Positions 1-10,259 of a DNA stretch of 64,000 nucleotides are shown one piece after another. Where the stretch lies: contig NC_134030.1 in NCBI RefSeq assembly GCF_964204645.1, positions 62,001-126,000 on the forward strand. Direction: 5' to 3'. The position numbers and the translations under genes were made by a program. The stretch's first letter is position 1. The number at the start of each line of letters is the position of its first letter. The notes under the pieces were generated by a model. The model was given only the letters and a program-made list of their open reading frames with translations. It was not told where the DNA came from and did not search any database. The DNA is from Tubulanus polymorphus (lineage: Eukaryota > Nemertea > Palaeonemertea > Tubulaniformes > Tubulanidae).

Positions 1-410
1 ACAGTATCTGGTAGACATCAGGGTTAGATGTAAACATGCTGAGTATCTGAGATGTCTATCAGTGACAGTATCTGGTAGACATCAGGGTTAGATGTAAACA
101 TGCTGAGTATCTGAGATGTCTATCAGTGACAGTATCTGGTAGACATCAGGGTTAGATGTAAACATGTTGAGTATCTGAGATGTCTATCAGTGACAGTATC
201 TGGTAGACATCAGGGTTAGATGTAAACATGTTGAGTATCTGAGATGTCTATCAGTGACAGTATCTGGTAGACATCAGGGTTAGATGTAAACATGCTGAGT
301 ATCTGAGATGTCTATCAGTGACAGTATCTGGTAGACATCAGGGTTAGATGTAAACATGCTGAGTATCTGAGATGTCTATCAGTGACAGTATCTGACAGAC
401 ATCAGGGTTA
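1..410. repeat. 64-bp minisatellite, about 6.4 copies
   Basis: A 64-bp unit beginning acagtatctggtagacatca repeats in register from the window edge to about 410 with only a few substitutions, then runs into a short TA tract. It probably lies in an intron of the IQ-motif gene, because that gene's first visible exon starts at 567. The left end of the array is cut by the window. Confidence 0.93.
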
Positions 411-566
411 GATGTATATATATATATATATATGTTGTTTGTTTTAAGGGTGTTGATGTAAATCACGATGATACAGAAAGTCAACACGTTGTAAGTGTTC
501 ATTCAATAGTTACATTCACCATTCATCTCAACTGTCATCAATTCAATCAATGTTGTTTAATGTTAG

Positions 567-2166
567 GCCGAAGATACACCTGCAGCTGATGAGACACCTG
601 CAGCTGAAGAGACACCTGTAGGTGAAGCCGCACCTGTAGTTGCCGATGATGCAGCTGCTGCTGAAGATGATGAGGAAGTGAGTGTTGTACCACCGGACAC
701 TTTTGTACCATAAAACCTGCATCCTTCTCCACCGCACCTGAATATCATATAACACCTGCATTTCATTTAGCATGTAATTGTAGCTGCATGTAATTGTAGC
801 TGCATGTAATTGTAGCTGCATGTCATTAGCTGTGTTATATATATTCTGACACTCCTATAACGATGTACTGGTTTTGATTTAAGTTACATCCTGTACATGT
901 TCATACCAGTAATCATACTGAAGAGTAATGTACCTGTCTGTGTCTGTCTGTGTCTGTCTGAACCTGTCAGTCTGTCTGTCTGTACCTGTCTGTATCTGTG
1001 TCTGTCTGAACCTGTCTGTCTGTGTCTGTCTGAACCTGTCTGTCTGTTTGACTGTCTGTCTGTCTGTGTCTGTCTGTCTGTCTGTCTGTCTACCTGTCTG
1101 TATCTGTGTCTGTCTGAACCTGTCTGTGTCTGTCTGAACCTGTCTGTATCTGTGTCTGCATCTGTTTGTATCTGTTTGTACCTGTCTGTACCTGTCTGTA
1201 CCTGTCTGTATCTGTCTGTACCTGTCTGTATCTGTCTGTATCTGTGTCTGTACCTGTCTGTATCTGTCTGTACCTGTCTGTATCTGTCTGTATCTGTGTC
1301 TGTACCTGTCTGTATCTGTCTGTACCTGTCTGTATCTGTCTGTATCTGTGTTTGTACCTGTCTGTACCTGTCTGTATCTGTGTCTGTACCTGTCTGTATC
1401 TGTCTGTATCTGTGTTTGTACCTGTCTGTATCTGTGTCTGTACCTGTCTGTATCTGTGTCTGTACCTGTCTGTACCTGTCTGTATCTGTGTCTGTACCTG
1501 TCTGTACCTGTCTGTATCTGTGTCTGTACCTGTCTGTACCTGTCCGTGTCTGTCTGTGTTTTGATATATGCACGTCACACCTCTGTCTTCAGTTAACGAG
1601 ATAAACTTTGTCCATTTCTCATTTGATTTCTATCATAAATTATTTTGTGTGAAAAAAGGAGATGTAATTTACGATTAAAAACTTGCCGAATATTCAATAA
1701 AAACTGTTCAAATTTTCAGGCAAAGAAAGCAGCAGCAGCAGCAGCAGCAGCTGCCGGAGAGGAAATAGATATTGATTTGAATGATCCGGAAGTTGAAGCA
1801 GCTGCCGTTAAAATACAAGCAAGTTTTAAAGGATTTAAAACAAGACAAGAACTAAAAGAAGATCAGTCTCGAAAAGGTGAGGAGGAAACAACAAACGATG
1901 AGCAGAAAAATAACGAGGAAGGAGAAGAGGAAATAGATATCGATCTAAATGATCCGGAAGTTCAAAATTCAGCGTTAAAAATACAAGCTAGTTTCCGGGG
2001 ACACCAGGCGCGTAAAGAGGTTAAAAAACTAAAATCATCAGAAGGGGGTGAAGAGGGTAAGGAGGGAGGGGAGGAAGCACCCCCTGGGGGTGAAGAGGGT
2101 AAGGAGGGAGGGGAGGAAGCACCCCCTGGGGGTGAACCCGATAATGAGACAAAAGAAGGTGAATAA
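567..2166 (+). CDS. Acidic protein with two IQ (calmodulin-binding) motifs, 3' part
   Basis: Two exons are visible. Exon 567-677 (37 codons, phase 0-0, acceptor ttag, donor gtgagt) encodes an Ala/Glu/Pro/Thr-rich acidic stretch. Exon 1720-2166 (acceptor ttttcag, stop TAA) encodes a poly-Ala run, then two copies of a module reading [11 protein letters not shown] followed by [13 protein letters not shown] and [12 protein letters not shown]. Both match the IQ consensus IQxxx(R/K)Gxxx(R/K) that binds calmodulin or calmodulin-like light chains. The C-terminus carries two copies of a [14 protein letters not shown] block, a recent in-frame duplication of 45 bases. The overall style resembles small IQ proteins such as sperm protein Sp17 or neurogranin-like proteins of invertebrates, but neither identity can be fixed. 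Upstream exons and the start codon are not in view. Calcium/calmodulin binding follows from the motif; the cellular role is unknown. Confidence 0.8.
905..1560. repeat. Degenerate CTGT/CTGTACCTGTCTGTAT repeat
   Basis: A low-complexity tract built from ctgt, acctgt and atctgt blocks. It lies in the intron between the two visible exons of the IQ gene. All frames stay open over long stretches because TAA, TAG and TGA are nearly absent, so the long reading frames here are compositional and not genes. Confidence 0.9.
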
Positions 2167-2504
2167 ACCAGCTGCTCGCCCCCTACAGCGCCCCCTATAA
2201 CAGTTACCTAACAGCTACCCTAAAGCGCCCCCTATAACAGCTAGAACTCCTATGCATAGAGCGGCTGCTTACCCGTAGAGCGCCCCCTAGTAGCAGCCAC
2301 TCACAGAATCCCGTCCTCTCTCTCTCTCTCAGGTTGTTTATGTTCTCTATTAATAGTTCATGTGTGTTTTCTCTTTTTTTCTCTCATTTGCTTAAAACCT
2401 GTTGAAGGTTCATTCGCGTTTGGATAAAAAGACGACACTCAAAAAATGATGATCATGCAAGACAATTTACTAAACTCTCACAAAACTCTACATCAGTGAT
2501 GAGT
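2167..2504. other. 3' flank of the IQ gene
   Basis: Probable 3' UTR and flank. It has two or three short copies of a ctacagcgccccctataacag phrase, a (CT)n stretch near 2315-2335 and no further reading frame. No clear AATAAA signal was seen close to the stop. Confidence 0.5.
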
Positions 2505-3412
2505 TTAAACTCAAAGGAGTTTACAGTTATAGAGTTGTTAGAGGGAGTTTACAGTTATAGAGTTGTTAGAGGGAGTTTACAGTTATAGAGTTGTTAGAGG
2601 GAGTTTACAGTTATAGAGTTGTTAGAGGGAGTTTACAGTTATAGAGTTGTTAGAGGGAGTTTACAGTTATAGAGTTGTTAGAGGGAGTTTACAGTTATAG
2701 AGTTGTTAGAGGGAGTTTACAGTTATAGAGTTGTTAGAGGGAGTTTACAGTTATAGAGTTGTTAGAGGGAGTTTACAGTTATAGAGTTGTTAGAGGGAGT
2801 TTACAGTTATAGAGTTGTTAGAGGGAGTTTACAGTTATAGAGTTGTTAGAGGGAGTTTACAGTTATAGAGTTGTTAGAGGGAGTTTACAGTTATAGAGTT
2901 GTTAGAGGGAGTTTACAGTTATAGAGTTGTTAGAGGGAGTTTACAGTTATAGAGTTGTTAGAGGGAGTTTACAGTTATAGAGTTGTTAGAGGGAGTTTAC
3001 AGTTATAGAGTTGTTAGAGGGAGTTTACAGTTATAGAGTTGTTAGAGGGAGTTTACAGTTATAGAGTTGTTAGAGGGAGTTTACAGTTATAGAGTTGTTA
3101 GAGGGAGTTTACAGTTATAGAGTTGTTAGAGGGAGTTTACAGTTATAGAGTTGTTAGAGGGAGTTTACAGTTATAGAGTTGTTAGAGGGAGTTTACAGTT
3201 ATAGAGTTGTTAGAGGGAGTTTACAGTTATAGAGTTGTTAGAGGGAGTTTACAGTTATAGAGTTGTTAGAGGGAGTTTACAGTTATAGAGTTGTTAGAGG
3301 GAGTTTACAGTTATAGAGTTGTTAGAGGGAGTTTACAGTTATAGAGTTGTTAGAGGGAGTTTACAGTTATAGAGTTGTTAGAGGGAGTTTACAGTTATAG
3401 AGTTGTTAGTGA
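2505..3412. repeat. 28-bp minisatellite, about 32 copies
   Basis: A 28-bp unit (gagtttacagttatagag plus ttgttagagg) repeats almost without variation for about 900 bp. Near-identity across copies points to very recent expansion or active homogenisation. No gene overlaps it. Confidence 0.97.
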
Positions 3413-3483
3413 TTTAGTGAATGCAAAAAATACGTAACTTGTTGTAAAATGTGTTAGAACCACGAGAGACAATGACTGCAGTA

Positions 3484-3962
3484 TTATATCAGATATACCT
3501 CTCTCTGATACACCTCTCTCTCTACCTCCCTGATACACCTCCCTCTCTCCCTCCCTGATACACCTCCCTGATATACCTCTCTCTGATACACCTCTCTCTC
3601 TACCTCCCTGAGACACCTCCCTCTCTCCCTCCCTGATACACCTCCCTGATATACCTCTCTCTGATACACCTCTCTCTCTACCTCCCTGAGACACCTCCCT
3701 CTCTCCCTCCCTGATACACCTCCCTGATATACCTCCCTATCCCTCCCTGATACACCTCTCTCTCTCTACCTCCCTGATACACCTCCCTATCCCTCCCTGA
3801 TACACCTCTCTCTGATACACCTCCCTCTACCTCCCTGATATACCTCTCTCTGATACACCTCCCTATCCCTCCGTGATACACCTCCCTCTACCTCCCTGAT
3901 ATACCTCTCTCTGATACACCTCCCTATCCCTCCCTGATACACCTCCCTCTGCCTCCCTGATC
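3484..3962. repeat. CT-rich minisatellite (tgatacacctccct family)
   Basis: Variable-length units built from tgatacacct/tgatatacct and ccctctacctccc blocks. The strand asymmetry is strong (pyrimidines on +). Minus-strand open frames here are Arg/Glu/Gly repeats produced by composition. Confidence 0.9.
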
Positions 3963-4365
3963 CACGTACACACATGTATGTTTCTATTCACATTGTCCGC
4001 CCTTTGAAAATTGATCTGAAATTTTATTGCAAAACATTTTATCAAAAATAGTTGCGTGTTTGATATTGTCTTCCATCGGTCTGTTTTGTGTTAAGACGCC
4101 ATCTATTGTCAACAGTTGGTGCTAGTATACTGTACCGGTATACTATATGTGTGGTGCTAGTACTTTGTGCGGGATACCAAGCATTTGAATGTTGGGGGCC
4201 TGAAATTAGGCAGTTACCTAAAGTCAAAAGGCAGTTTTATAGGCTGTGACAAAAACTTTGGTAGGGCTTATAATAAAATGTTTGTCGCAGAGTGAAGTGT
4301 TCTATATTCAGTTTCTCTTGGATAAACCAATAATATTTGTGAAGAGGGTTCTGTTTGGATGCTGC

Positions 4366-4410
4366 GCCCCCTCCCTCCCCCCTCCCCCCTCCCCCTCCCC
4401 CCTCCCCCCA
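4366..4410 (-). other. G-quadruplex-prone tract
   Basis: The plus strand has a run of C5-C6 blocks separated by single T residues, so the minus strand has at least six runs of four or more G within 45 bp. This satisfies the G4 pattern several times over. It stands alone between minisatellites with no gene next to it. Confidence 0.7.
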
Positions 4411-4414
4411 GCCC

Positions 4415-5379
4415 TGTATGTATCAGTATACCGGTATATTAGGTGCGTATTTGGTGCAGTTTGTATTTTGTCTTGCATGATCATTGTCATCAGTTATATT
4501 AGAACACACTATAATCAGGGTAATTCCACTCTGTACTGATAGATGGCAGCACGGTTATATAGCTAGTTTAGCTCCATGCACAACAATGTATTATAATTAT
4601 AATTAACTGTTATTAATTAAAATGTGTCCGGTGAAATTATTATAATTAATTAAAAAGAGAGAAATTGTTTGAACTAATTACGAGAAGCAATAAATAAAAG
4701 CGGTAAAAGTGTTTTATATTCAAATCCCCGTAACGGTTTAATCCGGATTAGCGGATTATCTAATAATCTGGATATTATTTGTATGTAAGATATGAGATTT
4801 CTGAACTGATTTATAAAACGCTTTGCTGGATCAAAAAAAGGTTTAATTTCATCTGAAGTTCATCAATTTTTCGATATTTTGTTTAATGTTAAATTTCACT
4901 GATTTCAACTTCGACGGTGAAACTGATTAGGGTTACCTTCACTTACTGTGTCAGATCAGAGGTTGATCTGGGTAAACCAAACTCGCCGGGTCCCTCGGGT
5001 TGCGACCACGGTACATACCCTCGAATCCACCCCAGATCTGCCTCTGTATCCCGCACTTTGAGACCGTTCATTTCAACCGAAAGAAATCAATCTCATACTC
5101 AATGAACGCTCTCAAAATGTCATTTTTTGTTACGATCTATAAATATAAAATGATAATATTTATAATTATATTAATCCTCAATAATTCAATTTTTCAATTC
5201 ATGTGTAAGACCTATTGATTTATTTAACTGAATAGAATTGTACAGAAACTAGAGACTGTTCCAAAATAAACTACATTCCTATATACTGAACTAAATTTCT
5301 TCTATAGTGCTTTATTAATGTATCGTTTATTTCTGCTTGGCTTTGATTCTAACAGTGAAATTGATGATAGGAGTGAGTC
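4415..5379. other. AT-rich spacer without recognisable gene
   Basis: About 1 kb of ordinary AT-rich sequence. Short frames only, no splice-framed exon and no recognisable repeat. Confidence 0.5.
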
Positions 5380-5437
5380 GCTGCTGCTGCTGCTAATGCT
5401 GCTGCGGCGGCGGCGGCGGCTGCTGCTGCTGCTGCTG
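5380..5437. repeat. GCT/GCG trinucleotide repeat
   Basis: Runs of GCT interrupted by one CTAAT and a block of GCG/GGC. The minus strand would encode poly-Ala, but no supported exon uses it. It sits about 140 bp before the large 50-bp array. Confidence 0.85.
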
Positions 5438-5575
5438 ATGATCTTACCGGGTACTCACAGGATTCATACCTATAACTGCACTGGTTAACAACAATTAACT
5501 GTGCCCCAGGAGCTAATGATAACCTAGGTGATGAGTTTACTCGAGAGACTGATGATACTTCAGACACATGAGTGG

Positions 5576-8050
5576 GACCTCTACCGGTTACTGGGGTACG
5601 GGATGGACCGATGGTGCGGGAGGGGGGACCTGTACCGGTTACTGGGGTACGGGATGGACCGATAGTGCGGGAGGGGGACCTCTACCGGTTACTGGGGTAC
5701 GGGATGGACCGATGGTGCGGGAGGGGGGACCTCTACCGGTTACTGGGGTACGGGATGGACCGATGGTGCGGGAGGGGGGACCTCTACCGGTTACTGGGGT
5801 ACGGGATGGACCGATAGTGCGGGAGGGGGACCTCTACCGGTTACTGGGGTACGGGATGGACCGATGGTGCGGGAGGGCGACCTCTACCGGTTACTGGGGT
5901 ACGGGATGGACCGATGGTGCGGGAGGGGGGACCTCTACCGGTTACTGGGGTACGGGATGGACCGATAGTGCGGGAGGGGGGGACCTCTACCGGTTACTGG
6001 GGTACGGGATGGACCGATGGTGCGGGAGGGGGACCTCTACCGGTTACTGGGGTACGGGATGGACCGATGGTGCGGGAGGGCGACCTCTACCGGTTACTGG
6101 GGTACGGGATGGACCGATTGTGCGGGAGGGGGACCTCTACCGGTTACTGGGGTACGGGATGGACCGATGGTGCGGGAGGGCGACCTGTACCGGTTACTGG
6201 GGTACGGGATGGACCGATGGTGCGGGAGGGGGACCTGTACCGGTTACTGGGGTACGGGATGGACCGATTGTGCGGGAGGGGGACCTGTACCGGTTATTGG
6301 GGTACGGGATGGACCGATGGTGCGGGAGGGGGACCTGTACCGGTTATTGGGGTACGGGATGGACCGATGGTGCGGGAGTGGGACCTCTACCGGTTATTGG
6401 GGTACGGGATGGACCGATGGTGCGGGAGGGGGACCTCTACCGGTTATTGGGGTACGGGATGGACCGATGGTGCGGGAGGGGGGCCTCTACCGGTTACTGG
6501 GGTACGGGATGGACCGATTGTGCGGGAGGGGGACCTCTACCGGTTACTGGGGTACGGGATGGATCGATGGTGCGGGAGGGGGACCTCTACCGGTTACTGG
6601 GGTACGGGATGGACCGATGGTGCGGGAGGGGGACCTGTACCGGTTACTGGGGTACGGGATGGACCGATTGTGCGGGAGGGGGACCTCTACCGGTTACTGG
6701 GGTACGGGATGGATCGATGGTGCGGGAGGGGGGCCTCTACCGGTTACTGGGGTACGGGATGGACCGATGGTGCGGGAGGGGGACCTCTACCGGTTACTGG
6801 GGTACGGGATGGATCGATGGTGCGGGAGGGGGACCTCTACCGGTTACTGGGGTACGGGATGGACCGATTGTGCGGGAGGGGGACCTCTACCGGTTACTGG
6901 GGTACGGGATGAATCGATGGTGCGGGAGGGGGACCTCTACCGGTTACTGGGGTACGGGATGGACCGATGGTGCGGGAGGGGGACCTGTACCGGTTACTGG
7001 GGTACGGGATGGATCGATGGTGCGGGAGGGGGGACCTCTACCGGTTACTGGGGTACGGGATGGACTGATGGTGCGGGAGGGGGGACCTCTACCGGTTACT
7101 GGGGTACGGGATGGACCGATGGTGCGGGAGGGGGACCTCTACCGGTTACTGGGGTACGGGATGGACCGATGGTGCGGGAGGGGGACCTGTACCGGTTACT
7201 GGGGTACGGGATGGACCGATGGTGCGGGAGGGGGACCTCTACCGGTTACTGGGGTACGGGATGGACCGATGGTGCGGGAGGGGGGACCTGTACCGGTTAC
7301 TGGGGTACGGGATGGACCGATGGTGCGGGAGGGGGGACCTGTACCGGTTACTGGGGTACGGGATGGACCGATGGTGCGGGAGGGGGGCCTCTACCGGTTA
7401 CTGGGGTACGGGATGGACCGATGGTGCGGGAGGGGGGACCTGTACCGGTTACTGGGGTACGGGATGGATCGATGGTGCGGGAGGGGGGACCTCTACCGGT
7501 TACTGGGGTACGGGATGGACCGATGGTGCGGGAGGGGGGACCTCTACCGGTTACTGGGGTACGGGATGGACCGATGGTGCGGGAGGGGCGACCTCTACCG
7601 GTTACTGGGGTACGGGATGGATCGATGGTGCGGGAGAGGGGACCTCTACCGGTTACTGGGGTACGGGATGGACCGATGGTGCGGGAGGGGGGACCTCTAC
7701 CGGTTACTGGGGTACGGGATGGACCGATGGTGCGGGAGGGGGGACCTCTACCGGTTACTGGGGTACGGGATGGATCGATGGTGCGGGAGGGGGGACCTGT
7801 ACCGGTTACTGGGGTACGGGATGGACCGATGGTGCGGGAGGGGGGACCTCTACCGGTTACTGGGGTACGGGATGGACCGATGGTGCGGGAGGGGGGACCT
7901 CTACCGGTTACTGGGGTACGGGATGGACCGATGGTGCGGGAGGGCGACCTCTACCGGTTACTGGGGTACGGGATGGATCGATGGTGCGGGAGGGGGGACC
8001 TGTACCGGTTACTGGGGTACGGGATGGACCGATAGTGCGGGAGGGGGGGG
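5576..8050. repeat. 50-bp GC-rich minisatellite, about 49 copies
   Basis: A unit of about 50 bp (cctctaccggttactgggg, then tacgggatggaccgatggtg, then cgggagggg) repeats for 2.5 kb with 49/50/51-bp variants. Because 50 is not a multiple of three and stops are lacking, all three plus frames stay open for hundreds of codons, giving repeats such as [15 protein letters not shown]. Subvariants (ctc/gtc, gacc/gatc, a/g/t in gat.gtgc) are interspersed, as expected from unequal exchange or gene conversion. It is probably intronic or intergenic. Confidence 0.96.
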
Positions 8051-8146
8051 GCCCCCAGATTGAGCTAGAGGAGATTGAGAGGCAGCTCTGTGTGAGTTGA
8101 GATTGTAACATGAGAGGATTTTATTTTTTTGTTTTAATTTCCAAAG

Positions 8147-8685
<539 letters not shown>

Positions 8686-9124
8686 AAAAGATGGAAATTG
8701 AAAATTTAGATTATATTTTATGATTATTATAATTTCTGTTGATTCAATTTGCATAATTAACTTTGATTATTACAGAATTTAATCATTAAATTTAAAATAT
8801 CTAATCAAATGATAAATAAATGAATTTATTCAAAATAGAATAGATGATTGAAGTAATTAAATAAAAGTTTTATTGATTGATTATGCTAATTGTTTATAGA
8901 GCTCCGCTCTAGTGTCAATCTTGGAACTAATACTCGCTTCCCATGGACAGATATAGAGGCAGCACCTGACGGTTCAAAGATTTAAATCGAAAAATACTAT
9001 GTTCGCCATCTATTGGAATTTCGCTGGACTAACGAATTTCTAAAATCGACAAGTGCTATCGCAATGAACCACATTTCACACGCGCCATCTATCGGAAATA
9101 TAGTATAAATCTCTTTATTCAGAG

Positions 9125-9478
9125 GTTCGAACCCAGTGATAACTGATACTGAGAGTGGTCCTGATGCTGAATAGAGGATGTACAGGGGTGTTCCAAGTTC
9201 GAGCCCAGTAATTACTGATACTGAGAGTGGTCCTGATGCTGAATAGAGGATGTACAGGGGTGTCCCGGGTTCGATCCCAGTAATTACTGATACTGAGAGT
9301 GGTCCTGATGCTGAATATAGGATGTACGGTGGTGTCCCGGGTTCGAACCCAGTAATTACTGATACTGAGAGTGGTCCTGATGCTGAATAGAGGATGTACA
9401 GGGGTGTTCCAAGTTCGAGCCCAGTGATTACTGATACTGAGAGTGGTCCTGATGCTGAATATAGGATGTACAGGGGTC
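9125..9478 (-). repeat. 72-bp tandem array with B-box-like motif, about 5 copies
   Basis: Units of 72 bp contain gggttcgaacccagtaatta and tgatactgagagtggtcctg. The reverse complement of this unit also makes up the arrays at 48470-48895 and within 52729-53480, so this is one dispersed family in both orientations. The GGTTCGAAnCC core resembles a tRNA B box. No flanking inverted arms were found at this copy. Confidence 0.88.
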
Positions 9479-9799
9479 GGTTTTGAATGTTTGAAAGAAA
9501 AATTAAAACGGTAAAGGTCGGAGTCGAACCCGGGTCGACTAACCCTCCCCCATACTGTGTGACGTCATTGTGTATTTGTTTTCTTATTTATGAATACCGT
9601 AACCGTTGATGACGTCATATTTTCAAACGCTTTTCTACGAACAGCTTGAAAATCAGTGAATATTTATGCAAATTAGTGCTGATATTTATGCAAATGAGTT
9701 TATGAATTCAGGCTGGTGCTTATTGTATACGTATCATACACAGTTAGAGATCGAGGTTCATCATGCTATTGATTCAAATCCACCAGAAACCGACCCCCA

Positions 9800-10240
9800 G
9801 TTCACTGGACTACACATCACTGGACTAGAGGACATCCGAGGACTACAGTAACACTGGACTAGAGGACATCCGAGGACTACAGTAACACTGGATACAGCTG
9901 GACTAGAGGACTTCCGAGGACTACAGTTTACTGGACTACAGTTCACTGGACTACAGCTGGACTAGAGGACTTCCGAGGACTACAGTTTACTGGACTACAG
10001 TTCACTGGACTACAGCTGGACTAGAGGAGTTCCGAGGACTACAGTAACACTGGACTACAGCTGGACTAGATGAGTTCCGAGGACTACAGTAACACTGGAC
10101 TACAGCTGGACTAGAGGAGTTCCGAGGACTACAGTTTACTGGACTACATTTACGAGGACTACAGTTCACACGGATTAAAGTTGTTTAGAGTTGTTTAGAG
10201 TTGTTTAGAGTTGTTTAGAGTTGTTTAGAGTTGTTTAGTT
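9800..10240. repeat. Ggactacag/ctggactagagg repeats upstream of the MAM gene
   Basis: Units mixing ggactacag, ctggactagagga and ttccgaggactacag repeat to about 10170. A 10-bp repeat (ttgtttagag, about six copies) follows from about 10187 to 10237. The array ends roughly 20 bp before the MAM gene start codon, so it occupies its promoter or 5' UTR. Confidence 0.85.
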
Positions 10241-10259
10241 CTCAGCCACCAGTTCAAAT

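Noticed and set aside
897-1604. Long Cys/Leu/Val-rich (plus) and Gln/Thr/Arg-rich (minus) frames
   Set aside because: Caused by the CTGT-type low-complexity repeat inside an intron.
5455-5575. A short acidic frame (ANDNLGDEFTRETDDTSDT) ending in TGA
   Set aside because: No partner exon in phase and no reliable acceptor. It could be an exon of an unseen gene, but the evidence is too thin.
5568-8063. An 831-codon plus-strand open frame plus long frames in the other two registers
   Set aside because: The frames are all open because the 50-bp unit has no stops. Unit lengths of 49-51 bp shift the frame freely, no domain is recognisable, and there is no sign of frame-preserving selection.
8059-8091. 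An exon encoding [10 protein letters not shown] before the Ser-rich exon
   Set aside because: The acceptor is a G-run followed by cccccag with no pyrimidine tract, and the strong donor gtgagt breaks the frame. It is mentioned with the charged-protein gene but not listed separately.
9500-9545. A possible tRNA gene (ggagtcgaacccgggtcgact)
   Set aside because: A B-box-like core is present, but no A box at the right distance and no cloverleaf could be drawn.
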